From Anaeromicropila populeti (lineage in GTDB: Bacteria > Bacillota > Clostridia > Lachnospirales > Lachnospiraceae): a stretch of 64,000 bases of DNA. Shown here one piece after another: positions 44,108 to 53,683 of this stretch (position 1 is the first letter of the stretch; every line of letters starts with the position of its first letter). The notes below the pieces were generated by a model, which did not search any database, had not been told where the DNA came from, and saw only the letters and a list, made by a program, of their open reading frames with translations. The stretch is taken from NCBI RefSeq assembly GCF_900112775.1, contig NZ_FOYZ01000001.1, positions 62,001-126,000 of the forward strand, given 5' to 3'. A program made the position numbers and the translations under genes.

Positions 44108-44838
44108 ACCCTTCCTCCCTTCACTTGTAATCTTTTAAATAGTCTATTATTTTTACCAATATGTTCGGATGTTCCTCGATTTAAATAATCTACTAATCGA
44201 TTTGTTAAAAACATAAACCCAAGACCAATCATCCAAAACATAATGGAAACCTCAAAAAACAGTTCCCTCTGGCCAACACCATAATTATTTAGTGCCAGCT
44301 GGGTTGCTTTTCCCATAATGTCATACACTCCAATTGCCATACCTAGTGAGGTATTTTTCATTAGTTCAATAGTCATATTGGTTGTATTGGGAAGAGCATT
44401 GGCTCCCGCCTGTGGTAAAATAATTCTGAGAAACACCTGAATCCCACTCATTCCAAGACTTTGTCCAGCTTCGATTTGTCCTTTATCAAGCGCAATATAT
44501 GCAGAACGGAATATTTCAGCAAAAAATGCTGCTTCATTTAGTGCAAAAGCTGTAATTGCATATACCGAGTTATTCCAGTTATTTGTACGTATCCCAAGGT
44601 CCTTCATAATCAGCGGAACAGCAATAAACACAATAAGCAGCTGGGCAATAATGGGGGTGCCTCGCATAAAAGAGATATAGACACTTGCAAATGCTTTTGC
44701 AATTTTATTTTTACCGACTTTTGCCCATGTTAAGAATAACGCTAATATGAGTGCCAAAAACACAGATGTAAATAAAATGTAAAAGGTCATTGGCAACGCC
44801 TTTACCAAATAGGGAAAATATTCTATCATAATCTTCAT
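44104..44838 (-). CDS. Polar amino acid ABC transporter permease (first)
   Basis: A 244-residue HisMQ-type permease with about five spans and the EAA loop GQIEAGQSLGMSGIQVFLRIILPQ. The ATG chosen follows GGGAGGTG; the longest ORF starts 6 codons earlier without a site. It lies 24 bp after the binding-protein gene. Confidence 0.93.
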   Translation of the reverse strand: MKIMIEYFPYLVKALPMTFYILFTSVFLALILALFLTWAKVGKNKIAKAFASVYISFMRGTPIIAQLLIVFIAVPLIMKDLGIRTNNWNNSVYAITAFALNEAAFFAEIFRSAYIALDKGQIEAGQSLGMSGIQVFLRIILPQAGANALPNTTNMTIELMKNTSLGMAIGVYDIMGKATQLALNNYGVGQRELFFEVSIMFWMIGLGFMFLTNRLVDYLNRGTSEHIGKNNRLFKRLQVKGGRV

Positions 44839-44862
44839 GTAAGCACCTCCCGACAAGTGTTT

Positions 44863-45738
44863 TTATTTTTTGTAAGAGTCATAATCGTATAGGGCACCTG
44901 TTTCCTCTGCAACCTGGAAACAATCCATTCCAAGCCATTCTTTTGATAATTCAGACAGGGTTCCATCCTGATACAGGGTAACAATACACTCATTTAGTTT
45001 ATCTCTTAAATCCTCATATTCTTTGTTAATAACTACTACACAATCTGCACAATATACTGGATCGGAGCAGAATAAATCCATTGGTTCCTGTGCAATAATG
45101 TCATCGTACATTGATTTACCACCAAACCAGACATCCCAGGTTCCATTTGCAACGCCTTTACAGCTGTCATAGTAGGACACATATTCTGACACCTCTTCCT
45201 GGCTGAATTTAACATTTGGAAATTCTTCAGCCATTTTATATAGCACAACATACAATCCATCATTCGGTGGATTTGGTACTACAACCTGTCCATCTAAATC
45301 TTCAAATTTTGTGAAACTGTCTTCTGTTCTGGAAATCAGATTTACTGGATAATAGCTTTGTGGAATAGAAAGAAGAAAATTTTCTTCTCTAGCTGGTGTT
45401 ACAAAATGTGCTGAACAAGATAAAGCATAAGTCCCTGCCTGTACAGCTGCTGCTCCTGCGTCTGGATCAACTGCATTGTAATGAAATTCATATTCTTCTA
45501 ACAACTCATCACACTTTTCAAGAAATTTATAGTCATATCCTTGAAAATCACCATTTTCGTCTTGGTATGTGTAAGGTGCCATTCCATCCAAAATAGCAAT
45601 TTCAACTACTTTTGGATTATCCTTTGTTGGGGTGTCTCCACCTTCCTTACTTTCCTCCGTTTCTTTGTTGCAGCCAGCCAGACTGCCAGCCACCAAAATA
45701 ATCATTACTATAAATACTGCTTTTTTCCATTTTTCCAT
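44863..45738 (-). CDS. Amino acid ABC transporter substrate-binding lipoprotein
   Basis: A 291-residue type II binding protein. A lipoprotein signal ends in LAGC with Cys23, followed by an acidic linker. EIAILDGMAPYTYQDENGDFQGYDYKF is the usual first lobe of polar amino-acid (SBP_bac_3) proteins; the Arg-Glu and Ser residues for ligand binding are in ARSEEN-like position (TPAREENFLL). It sits outside the membrane and feeds the two permeases. The ligand is unknown. A catabolic operon rich in amine-oxidising enzymes suggests an amino-acid derivative. Confidence 0.93.
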   Translation of the reverse strand: MEKWKKAVFIVMIILVAGSLAGCNKETEESKEGGDTPTKDNPKVVEIAILDGMAPYTYQDENGDFQGYDYKFLEKCDELLEEYEFHYNAVDPDAGAAAVQAGTYALSCSAHFVTPAREENFLLSIPQSYYPVNLISRTEDSFTKFEDLDGQVVVPNPPNDGLYVVLYKMAEEFPNVKFSQEEVSEYVSYYDSCKGVANGTWDVWFGGKSMYDDIIAQEPMDLFCSDPVYCADCVVVINKEYEDLRDKLNECIVTLYQDGTLSELSKEWLGMDCFQVAEETGALYDYDSYKK

Positions 45739-45781
45739 ACAAAGTCCTCCTTATTGTTTTGTTATTTTATAAAGCGAATTA

Positions 45782-46555
45782 TTATGAATGAATTCTGCTT
45801 AAAAACTGTTTTGTTCTCAATTCCTTTGGATGGTTAATTACTTCTTCTGGTGTACCATCCTCTACTACCACTCCACCTTCCATAAAAATTACTCTGGAAG
45901 CAACTTCTTTTGCAAATGCAATTTCGTGAGTTACAATAATCATTGTAATTCCGCTTTTTGCCACTTCCTTTATCGTACCTAGTACTTCACCCACTAATTC
46001 AGGATCCAATGCCGACGTTGGCTCATCTAAAAGAATAACTTCTGGCTGCATTACAATTGCCCTTGCAATTCCAACACGCTGCTGCTGTCCTCCTGATAAC
46101 TGAGATGGATAAAAATCAAATTTATCTGCTAAACCAACTCTTTCCAGTGCCTGCTCACTAAATACTTTGGCATCACACTTTTTCATCCCTCTTACAATAA
46201 TGAGTCCTTCCATTACATTCTGAAGTGCTGTTTTATTGCGAAACAAATTATATTGTTGAAAAACCATTGCTGTTTTTGTCCGCAAAGTCCGGATTCGCTC
46301 ATTTGATGCCTTTTTACAGTCTACTGTATACTGGTTCACAGTTACCTTTCCTTGATTGGCTCTTTCCAAAAAATTAATACATCTTAATAATGTTGTCTTG
46401 CCTGATCCAGAGGGACCTAGAATTACTACCACTTCACCCTTCCTGATTTGCAGGTCTACGCCGTTTAATACTTTATTACTGCCAAATGCTTTATGCATAC
46501 ACTCCAACTTTACCATAATCTTTTTTTCATTCTTTACTTCCTGACTCACTTCCAT
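45782..46555 (-). CDS. Polar amino acid ABC transporter ATPase (GlnQ-like)
   Basis: A 257-residue ATPase: Walker [10 protein letters not shown]-loop VFQQYNLF, signature [15 protein letters not shown], Walker [16 protein letters not shown]-loop IVTHEIAFA. It is the first gene of the 16-gene operon, with GGGAGG before the ATG. A leader hairpin and two FadR-like operators lie upstream. Confidence 0.95.
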   Translation of the reverse strand: MEVSQEVKNEKKIMVKLECMHKAFGSNKVLNGVDLQIRKGEVVVILGPSGSGKTTLLRCINFLERANQGKVTVNQYTVDCKKASNERIRTLRTKTAMVFQQYNLFRNKTALQNVMEGLIIVRGMKKCDAKVFSEQALERVGLADKFDFYPSQLSGGQQQRVGIARAIVMQPEVILLDEPTSALDPELVGEVLGTIKEVAKSGITMIIVTHEIAFAKEVASRVIFMEGGVVVEDGTPEEVINHPKELRTKQFLSRIHS

Positions 46556-46571
46556 CTACATTCCTCCCAAC

Positions 46572-46601
46572 TAAAAAATGCTATTAGAAATCTAATAGCA
46601 T
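46572..46601 (-). terminator. Terminator-like hairpin in the operon leader (possible attenuator)
   Basis: In the transcript ATGCTATTAG, a 4-nt loop, CTAATAGCAT and then six T residues form a textbook intrinsic terminator. It sits about 17 nt before the start codon, that is between the operon's only visible promoter and its first ribosome site. Hence it must be bypassed for expression. Confidence 0.8.
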
Positions 46602-46631
46602 CTTTGCTTTTTTTGTACCCTGTTATTAAAT

Positions 46632-46675
46632 TGGTTATACCAGTTGTTGAAGCACATTATACTGGTATGACCAGT
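46632..46675. promoter_or_regulatory. Two FadR/GntR-type operators
   Basis: TGGTTATACCA (46632-46642) and ACTGGTATGACCAGT (46661-46675) are palindromes of the TGGTNNNACCA type used by FadR-subfamily regulators. Their centres are about 31 bp apart, three helical turns. One lies between -35 and -10 of the minus-strand promoter, the other just downstream of -10. Confidence 0.88.
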
Positions 46676-46685
46676 TATTTGTCAA
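46656..46685 (-). promoter_or_regulatory. Promoter of the 16-gene amine-oxidation operon
   Basis: Minus strand: TTGACA (46685-46680), 18-bp spacer, TATAAT (46661-46656). Both boxes are full consensus. The spacer is filled by an operator palindrome, so bound regulator would exclude RNA polymerase. Confidence 0.92.
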
Positions 46686-46844
46686 CAGTAAAATATGCAC
46701 AATAACTTCTCTTAAGATTTAATATCTTTAGTACATTACATACAAAAAAGACAATATCAAAAAAGATTCCAAATATTTTACCTCCCAATTGAGTTTTATA
46801 TTTGTATTTTTTTCGACATTGCCTTCTTTTATAAAGTCCATTTT

Positions 46845-48437
46845 TTATTCCTGATATAATAATTTTTCAAAATCTTCTACCATCATTGGTCTTCCATAAT
46901 AGAAGCCTTGTATATAGTCGCACCCTAATTCCTCCAAAAACTTAGCTTGATATTCCGTTTCAATTCCTTCTGCTACCGTTTTCATATCCAAATGCTTAGC
47001 CATCATTATTGTATCACGGATAATAATCTGGCTTCGTTGATCATGCTCTGAATTTCTAAAAAATTGTGCATCCATCTTCACGATATCCAGTGAAATCTCT
47101 TTTAAAGATAGCAAGGAAGAATAGCCCGCACCAAAATCGTCCATAGAAACTAGAAATCCGTATTGCCGCAGCTTCTTAACTGTATTAAAAAGCGAACCAT
47201 CATCATCAAAAAAAGCACTTTCAGTTAATTCAATTTCTATAAAATTATGCGGAATCTCATAAGAATCTACTAAATCTTTAATTTTTTCAGCCAGTCCTCT
47301 GTCATTTAAAAGCACTCTGGATATATTCACTGAAATTGTAATTATCTTTTTCTTTTCATCCAGCCACCTTCTCTGCTGCTCACAAACTTTTTGGAGCATA
47401 TACATATCCAACCGAAAAATAAACTGATTTTTCTCAAAGATTGGTATAAACTCTCCTGGTGATATGGCACCAAGTGCCGCACTGTTCCATCTTGCCAATG
47501 CTTCAGCACCGATAATCCGTTCACCATTGGCAACATATTTAGGTTGCAAAACAATATAGAACTCCTGATTGATTAATGCTGCTTCCATATTATTTTCTAA
47601 TTCCTTCTCACGAAGCATGGCATTCCGAACTTCCCCATTATAATATGCAATTTTGTTTTCATGGCAACTTTTAACTGTATCTCTGGCTATTGTTGCATAT
47701 GTACTCATTTGCATAAAAGAGCAAGTGTAATTGGAAATGGCATAGACTCCGAAAGAAAAACGAACTGATTTCACTTCCAATTCTTGTAAAAACTGCTTAT
47801 TCAACCGTTCCAGACGTTGATTAAATTCTTCCTGAACATCATATTTCAGCAAAAGAACAAATTGATCTGCACTGTATCTGGAAAAATACTCTTTCTTCTC
47901 TATGAAACACTGTAACTTATCTGAAATAGCAGCCAGTATTTCATCCCCTGTCTTTTTACCATACTGTTCATTCACCAACTTAAACTGGTCAATATCAAAT
48001 GTAACAACAGCATATTCCTGATTTTTTCTTTCTTTTAAACATTTTTCTGCATCCAACTCAAACTGGTTATAATTCTTCCAATTTGTCACCAAATCTACTT
48101 GTCCCTTTTGATTCTCTTTTTTATTCAAAAAGCCCTTCCAGAATAATACACTGTAAAATATTACGCCAGAAAACGACGCAGCTAATGCAATTGTTAAAAG
48201 TGAATGCTTAAGCACCCACATTAAAAATGAAGTTGAAATTTTTTCATCTGCTGAGACACTATTAACATTTAGTACCTCCTGGTGGCTATTCGCAAAGTAA
48301 ATGTAAGCCTTTAATTCACTCATAAAACTATTTAACTCATAAATTGCAAGTAATGTTAATATACCCGTTCCCACAACTGCAAACATGACAGCATACAGCC
48401 TTCTTTTTGATAATCCCGATTTATTCTGCATTTTCAT
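46845..48437 (-). CDS. Membrane GGDEF-EAL protein, probable c-di-GMP phosphodiesterase
   Basis: A 530-residue protein with two membrane spans (about 8-28 and 80-100), then a GGDEF-type domain whose signature is degenerate (RYSADQF where GGDEF is expected), then an EAL domain with EALARW, the Asn of SVNISR, ELTES, DDFGAGYSSL and a conserved Lys in IVKMD. So it should not make c-di-GMP but should cleave it; the GGDEF part may bind GTP to stimulate this. The ATG chosen follows GGGAG; the longest ORF begins at a GTG 7 codons before. It stands alone. Confidence 0.92.
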   Translation of the reverse strand: MKMQNKSGLSKRRLYAVMFAVVGTGILTLLAIYELNSFMSELKAYIYFANSHQEVLNVNSVSADEKISTSFLMWVLKHSLLTIALAASFSGVIFYSVLFWKGFLNKKENQKGQVDLVTNWKNYNQFELDAEKCLKERKNQEYAVVTFDIDQFKLVNEQYGKKTGDEILAAISDKLQCFIEKKEYFSRYSADQFVLLLKYDVQEEFNQRLERLNKQFLQELEVKSVRFSFGVYAISNYTCSFMQMSTYATIARDTVKSCHENKIAYYNGEVRNAMLREKELENNMEAALINQEFYIVLQPKYVANGERIIGAEALARWNSAALGAISPGEFIPIFEKNQFIFRLDMYMLQKVCEQQRRWLDEKKKIITISVNISRVLLNDRGLAEKIKDLVDSYEIPHNFIEIELTESAFFDDDGSLFNTVKKLRQYGFLVSMDDFGAGYSSLLSLKEISLDIVKMDAQFFRNSEHDQRSQIIIRDTIMMAKHLDMKTVAEGIETEYQAKFLEELGCDYIQGFYYGRPMMVEDFEKLLYQE

Positions 48438-48522
48438 GCCCATCTCCCGTAAGTCCACTATTATTATACAATTACTACCTCAGTATTTTTATAATATCAT
48501 AAACAAAAAGTCATGTCCAGCT

Positions 48523-48559
48523 AAAAAAACTGCTGTGCAGGTTTCTCTTACACAGCAGT
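48523..48559 (-). terminator. Intrinsic terminator after pflB
   Basis: ACTGCTGTG / CACAGCAGT, a perfect 9-bp stem with a 13-nt loop, then seven T residues on the minus strand, just past the pflB stop. Confidence 0.9.
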
Positions 48560-48567
48560 CTTATTTA

Positions 48568-50796
48568 TTACATGGATTCGTGGAATGTTCTGCTTATTAC
48601 CTCTTCTTGCTGCTCACGAGATAAACGATTAAAATTTACTGCATATCCAGATACACGGATCGTTAATGTTGGATAATTTTCTGGATGCTCCATAGCGTCC
48701 ATTAGCAGTTCACGATTCATTACATTTACATTTAAGTGATGTGCACCTTGTACAAAATAGCCATCTAAAATTGCAACCAGGTTCTCAATTCGCTGCTGAT
48801 CCTCTTTTCCCAATGCCGCTGGGACAATTGAAAACGTATTGGACACTCCATCCTGACATACATTCCGGTATGGAATTTTAGCTACTGAATTCAACGATGC
48901 CAATGCTCCATTTTCATCTCTTCCATGCATTGGATTTGCTCCTGGAGCCAATGGTTCCCCAAGTTTACGTCCATCTGGTGTACTTCCTGTTTTCTTGCCA
49001 TACATCACATTTGAAGTAATGGTTAAAGCAGATAAGGTGTGAATTGCATTTCTATATAATGGATGTTTCTTTAATTCATCTGAGAATTTTGTAATCACCG
49101 CTACTGCCAAGTCATCAACTCTGTCATCATCATTACCATACTTCGGAAAGTCTCCCACTGTTTCAAAATCAACTGCTATTCCTTGTTCATTACGGATAGG
49201 CCGAACCTTAGCAAACTTAATTGCTGAAAGGGAATCTGCTGCCACCGATAAGCCAGCAACTCCAAATGCACACAATCGTTCAACATTAGTATCGTGAAGT
49301 GCCATCTGACTTGCTTCATATGCATACTTATCATGCATAAAATGAATAATGTTCATGGTATCCACATAAAGCTCAGCAACATACTCTAACACCTTATAAT
49401 AGTTTGCTTTCACCTTTTCAAAGTCAATTATCTCATCCGTAATTGGTTCAATTCCTGGTACAACCTGTATCCCTTGTTTTTCATCAACACCACCATTAAT
49501 TGCATACAAAAGAGATTTTGCCAGATTACATCTCGCCCCAAAAAACTGCATCTGCTTGCCAACTGTCATGGCAGAAACACAACACGCAATGGCATAGTCA
49601 TCACCATAAACTGGACGCATAACATCATCATTTTCATATTGTATTGAATCCGTTTCAATAGACATTTTTGCACAATACTTTTTAAAATTCTCTGGCAATT
49701 TTTCTGACCACAAAACAGTCATATTAGGCTCTGGCGCAGTTCCCAAGTTTGTCAAACTGTGCAAATACCGGAATGAATTCTTTGTAACCAGAGGTTTTCC
49801 ATTAACAGCTGCTCCACCGATAGCTTCTGTAACCCAGGTAGGATCTCCCCCAAACAGTTCATTGTACTCTGGAGTTCTCAGATGACGTACCAGACGAAGC
49901 TTAATGATAAACTGATCAATTAATTCCTGAGCCTCTTTTTCTGTAATAACTCCATTCTGAATATCTCTTTCAATATAAATATCTAAAAAGGTAGACGTTC
50001 TTCCCAAAGAGGTAGCTGCACCGTTATTCTCCTTTATTCCTGCTAAATATCCAAAATAAAGTGCCTGAACTGCCTCTTTTGCACTAGTTGCAGGTGCAGA
50101 AATATCTACTCCATAGCTGGCAGCCATTTTCTTCACCTTACCTAATGCTCTGATTTGCTCCGATACTTCTTCTCTTAAACGAATCCTTTCTTCGCTCATA
50201 AAGCCATCTAAATGACTTAAATCTTTCTTTTTCTCTTCTATTAAATAATCAATTCCATACAATGCAATACGGCGGTAGTCTCCAATAATTCGTCCTCTTC
50301 CATAAGCATCTGGCAAACCTGTCAAAAGGCCTGCTTTTCGAGCCAGACGCACTCTTTCTGGATATGCATCAAAAACACCTTCGTTATGGGTTTTCCGATA
50401 TTCTGCAAAATGCTGCTGAATTTCCTCATTTAAATGATAACCATACTGTTCCAGGGATGAAGTTGCCATTCTCATTCCACCATATAGATTTACGATACGT
50501 TTTAGTGGTGCATCTGTCTGAAGGCCAACAATCAACTCATTATCTTTATCTATATAACCAGGGTCAAAATTATCAATTCCAGAGACCTTATTTGTTTCAA
50601 CGTCCAGAATACCTTTTTCGATCTCTTCTAAAATGAGTTCATGGCATTTGTTCCAGACTTTATCTGTCTTTTCTGTAGTTCCCTCTAAAAATGAATCATC
50701 ACCTTCATACAACGTATAATTTTTTTCAATAAAATTACGTACATTAATTGAAGATAACCATTCTCCTTCTTGAAAACCTTCCCATGCTTTTATCAT
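48568..50796 (-). CDS. pflB: Pyruvate formate-lyase (formate C-acetyltransferase)
   Basis: A 742-residue glycyl radical enzyme that splits pyruvate and CoA into acetyl-CoA and formate under anaerobic conditions. The catalytic Cys pair is Cys405/406 (AIACCVSAM) and the radical Gly is Gly717 (RVSGYAV) near the C-terminus. Length and ends fit classical PFL. It follows pflA by 16 bp on the same transcript and is followed by a terminator. Confidence 0.97.
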   Translation of the reverse strand: MIKAWEGFQEGEWLSSINVRNFIEKNYTLYEGDDSFLEGTTEKTDKVWNKCHELILEEIEKGILDVETNKVSGIDNFDPGYIDKDNELIVGLQTDAPLKRIVNLYGGMRMATSSLEQYGYHLNEEIQQHFAEYRKTHNEGVFDAYPERVRLARKAGLLTGLPDAYGRGRIIGDYRRIALYGIDYLIEEKKKDLSHLDGFMSEERIRLREEVSEQIRALGKVKKMAASYGVDISAPATSAKEAVQALYFGYLAGIKENNGAATSLGRTSTFLDIYIERDIQNGVITEKEAQELIDQFIIKLRLVRHLRTPEYNELFGGDPTWVTEAIGGAAVNGKPLVTKNSFRYLHSLTNLGTAPEPNMTVLWSEKLPENFKKYCAKMSIETDSIQYENDDVMRPVYGDDYAIACCVSAMTVGKQMQFFGARCNLAKSLLYAINGGVDEKQGIQVVPGIEPITDEIIDFEKVKANYYKVLEYVAELYVDTMNIIHFMHDKYAYEASQMALHDTNVERLCAFGVAGLSVAADSLSAIKFAKVRPIRNEQGIAVDFETVGDFPKYGNDDDRVDDLAVAVITKFSDELKKHPLYRNAIHTLSALTITSNVMYGKKTGSTPDGRKLGEPLAPGANPMHGRDENGALASLNSVAKIPYRNVCQDGVSNTFSIVPAALGKEDQQRIENLVAILDGYFVQGAHHLNVNVMNRELLMDAMEHPENYPTLTIRVSGYAVNFNRLSREQQEEVISRTFHESM

Positions 50797-50812
50797 TTGA
50801 TCTCCTCCACTT

Positions 50813-51532
50813 CTATTTCCACATATGAAATAACTCTAGTTGCAATTGCTTTGTTTTTTCTACATTCATGGCCGCCACCCCTTCTAATGGGTACGGTATG
50901 TCCATAACTTTATATTTATTAACGCCCAATAGGTGATAGGGTAACAGTTCTACCTTCTCTACATTAGAAATCTGAGAAATATAGTTTTTCAATTCCACTA
51001 AATGTTCCCTACTGTCGGTTAAATCAGGTATTACAACATGGCGAATCCACACTTTGCACTGAGAAGCATTCAGTGCTTCAATAAACCGGGTCGTCTCTCC
51101 TATGTCTCTTCCTGTAATTCGCTTATATCCTTCACTGGTATAATGCTTCACATCAAAGAGGACTAAATCGGTATACTTTAATACTTTTCCATAATTACAT
51201 TCTCTAGCTCCTACCCCTGCTGTATCAATAGCAGTGTGTATTCCTTCATTCCTCAGACGAAATAACACTTCTTCTAAAAAACCTGGCTGCAATAACGGTT
51301 CACCCCCCGAAAAAGTTACTCCACCGCCGCTTTTCTCAAAATACGGCCGAAATCGAATTAATTTTTTCACCAGTTCTTCTGGAGAAACCGCTTTTCCATC
51401 TTTTAAACTCCATGTATCTGGATTATGACAAAAACAGCATCTGAGCAGACAACCTTGTAAAAACACAACGCTTCGAATTCCAGGTCCATCTACTAAGCCC
51501 ATAGTTTCAATCGAATGAATTTGTCCTAACAT
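50813..51532 (-). CDS. pflA: Pyruvate formate-lyase activating enzyme
   Basis: A 239-residue radical SAM enzyme. The cluster motif CxxxCxxC is Cys28, 32 and 35 (GCLLRCCFC), with an extra Cys33; the GGEP motif is [11 protein letters not shown]. It makes the glycyl radical on PflB. It precedes pflB in transcription order, whereas many Firmicutes have pflB first. Confidence 0.97.
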   Translation of the reverse strand: MLGQIHSIETMGLVDGPGIRSVVFLQGCLLRCCFCHNPDTWSLKDGKAVSPEELVKKLIRFRPYFEKSGGGVTFSGGEPLLQPGFLEEVLFRLRNEGIHTAIDTAGVGARECNYGKVLKYTDLVLFDVKHYTSEGYKRITGRDIGETTRFIEALNASQCKVWIRHVVIPDLTDSREHLVELKNYISQISNVEKVELLPYHLLGVNKYKVMDIPYPLEGVAAMNVEKTKQLQLELFHMWK

Positions 51533-51582
51533 ATTTTTCCCCTCTTTACCATCTAAACTTTTCTGCTGTTTAACTGCTAATC

Positions 51583-51611
51583 ATATTAACATAGAATTCA
51601 GATAACATCAA
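51583..51611 (-). promoter_or_regulatory. Likely promoter of pflA-pflB
   Basis: Minus strand: TTGATG, 17-bp spacer, TAATAT, ending about 50 bp before the pflA start. No clear Fnr or Rex palindrome was found. Confidence 0.6.
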
Positions 51612-51694
51612 TATACTTCTGCTTCCATTTTCGATAATTACTCTCATTAGTTATTTTTTTCAAAATCAACTCTTTTTCCTTATCAACCCATCTG

Positions 51695-52234
51695 TCATTT
51701 TCTTATTTTATTCCCCAATCTCGCCCAATGCTTATTCATAAACACTTCATACGCCTTATCAAAAACAAAAAGAGCAGCTTGCCCTCCCACAATCATTAGA
51801 ACTAGAATGTTTCTATTTACTTGACCTTCAAAAACCAACTGGGGGGCAAGTACAACTGTTGGAAGGTACATGCTGTTAAAAACCAATAGTTTTGCCAAAA
51901 TAGTAACGTACCTGTTCCATTTTCCAAAGTATTTACTAACCTTTTTTGCCTGTAAATATTCTACCATAAAAATATATACACCAAACCCTGCCATAGTGAA
52001 ACAATACAGCTTTTGTGGCATAATGATAAAATTCATAAGTACGGCACCAATTAAAAAGCCAGCCCCATGCCAAATTCCTGTTTCTCGTACAGCAATTCCA
52101 ACACAAAAAGAAGCCGCTGCCAAAAAGAACAGCGTATTTACTTCAATTATTGATCCTGCAAAAAACAGTATGCCCTGAAACGCCATAAGTAACCCTAAAA
52201 AAGCTATTTTCCTTGCCTTTAAAAGCATGAACAC
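51695..52234 (-). CDS. Small polytopic membrane protein of the Hsp70 operon
   Basis: A 179-residue protein with about five or six hydrophobic spans ([48 protein letters not shown] and others) and short polar loops. No family is recognised. The likely start is a GTG 6 nt after GGGAGG; an ATG two codons later is possible. It overlaps the end of the J-domain protein gene by about 16 bp and is the last gene of the five-gene operon. Its place suggests that it anchors or is served by the chaperone set. Confidence 0.72.
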   Translation of the reverse strand: MFMLLKARKIAFLGLLMAFQGILFFAGSIIEVNTLFFLAAASFCVGIAVRETGIWHGAGFLIGAVLMNFIIMPQKLYCFTMAGFGVYIFMVEYLQAKKVSKYFGKWNRYVTILAKLLVFNSMYLPTVVLAPQLVFEGQVNRNILVLMIVGGQAALFVFDKAYEVFMNKHWARLGNKIRK

Positions 52235-52827
52235 AAGTCGCCTCCCATACATTCACACATGGTATCTAAGCACCATAAGTCACAACAAAAATCACAAGTA
52301 TCGTAATTTGAGTTGCCATATCTTCTGCTATTTGTCTGATATTGATTGGTATTCATTTGTACTTGATTTAAAAAATTAATATATTCTATATTATTGGGTT
52401 CCATCTGCACTGCCTGTCTTGCGTGCACCTGTGCATTATATGGATCGCGGATTCCTGCGTAGGCAGCGGCCGCATAATAATGCCATCTGGCAGTCCTCTC
52501 TGGGATTTTATCCAACTCAATTAATGCCTCCCGAAAACGTCTCATATTTAGCAACGCGTATACCTGGCGAAGCTCAGCAGATTCGTTTCCTGCATAATTG
52601 CCATAAAAATTTTGATTACTGCCCCTTGCCGATCCACCTGCTCTCTCTTCCATAATTCTTTCATATGCTTCTTGAACCTCTTTAAATTTTGCTTCTGTAT
52701 ATTCTGGGCGTGGGTCATTCGGATTAGAATCTGGGTGATATTTCCTGCTTAACTCACGATATGCTTTTTTAATCTCTTCCTGTGCAGCATTAGGGGCAAC
52801 CCCTAATACATCATATGGATTTTTCAT
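52219..52827 (-). CDS. J-domain co-chaperone with Cys-rich C-terminus
   Basis: A 202-residue protein. The N-terminal J-domain (1-62) has an intact HPD at 31-33 (KYHPDSNP), so it should stimulate an Hsp70 ATPase. A Gly/Asn-rich stretch follows, then a helical, TPR-like region ([19 protein letters not shown]). The last 25 residues hold nine Cys ([25 protein letters not shown]), perhaps a metal site or palmitoyl-like membrane contact. It lacks the DnaJ zinc finger and substrate domains. It overlaps DUF5685 by 17 bp. Confidence 0.9.
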   Translation of the reverse strand: MKNPYDVLGVAPNAAQEEIKKAYRELSRKYHPDSNPNDPRPEYTEAKFKEVQEAYERIMEERAGGSARGSNQNFYGNYAGNESAELRQVYALLNMRRFREALIELDKIPERTARWHYYAAAAYAGIRDPYNAQVHARQAVQMEPNNIEYINFLNQVQMNTNQYQTNSRRYGNSNYDTCDFCCDLWCLDTMCECMGGDLCSCF

Positions 52828-53665
52828 GCTCTTCCTCTTTGCCTTCCTTCCTTTTTATTCTGGTTTTACTAAACTGAATCCAGACTCCTGCATATAATAT
52901 ATTCCTTAAAATTTCCACCTCTTCCATTAGTGGAAGCTTCTCAAATTCTTTTACACCCTCCGAAATTGTTGCTGTGAGTATGTCCATACATTTTACATCA
53001 AAATCTTCCTCACAACAAAATGACTTTAATGGATTAAAACAATTATTCTTAATATCCTGCTCAATATCCACATAAGCATCTAAAATATAAATAAATTTCC
53101 CCAGAAAATATCCCATCATGCGTAAAGACTTTGCCCATACATCCTCCTGGTATACAAACAACTCCTCCATAAGTCTTCCGAAACAATCTGCCAGAACCTC
53201 TATATTTTCTTCCCGACTTTTTTCATGCCGCCGTAATTCCTGTAATGTTGTTTCCATTACTGTACATTGCCTTGGATACTTCTGTGCAATTAAACAATAT
53301 TGCCTCTTTAGTATTTTGGCTGCTGCTAATCCTGGTAGACTTTTCTCATCCTCCCAGTTATCAAGTAAATGATGATAGGTTAATGCAATATTCATATCCG
53401 CTGCATATTCCGTAATTTCATTTTCCAGCATCCAGTGCTTTTTTCCAGGATGAACAATACATCTGTGTTTTTCCTCTCTTACTTTACTTTCATAGAGAGA
53501 AGTCAATAAAATAACCAGAAACGTCATATCATAGGTTAATGTCATCTGACCTATTTTCCCATACTTCCGTTTTAAAGTATTACACAATCCACAATAATAG
53601 CCTTTATATCGATAATACTCCTTTACCTTCAGTTCCGGTTTATGAATTGTAACATATCCGAACAT
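52811..53665 (-). CDS. DUF5685-family protein
   Basis: A 284-residue, largely helical protein. The N-terminus [35 protein letters not shown] with CxxC is a hallmark of DUF5685. A later [14 protein letters not shown] segment holds acidic residues spaced as in the DxxxD motifs of isoprenoid-synthase-like folds; this likeness is only a suggestion. No function is known to me. It lies 18 bp after the Hsp70 gene and overlaps the J-protein gene, so it belongs to the chaperone operon. Confidence 0.85.
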   Translation of the reverse strand: MFGYVTIHKPELKVKEYYRYKGYYCGLCNTLKRKYGKIGQMTLTYDMTFLVILLTSLYESKVREEKHRCIVHPGKKHWMLENEITEYAADMNIALTYHHLLDNWEDEKSLPGLAAAKILKRQYCLIAQKYPRQCTVMETTLQELRRHEKSREENIEVLADCFGRLMEELFVYQEDVWAKSLRMMGYFLGKFIYILDAYVDIEQDIKNNCFNPLKSFCCEEDFDVKCMDILTATISEGVKEFEKLPLMEEVEILRNILYAGVWIQFSKTRIKRKEGKEEEHEKSI

Positions 53666-53683
53666 GCATGCCTCCAGTCATAT

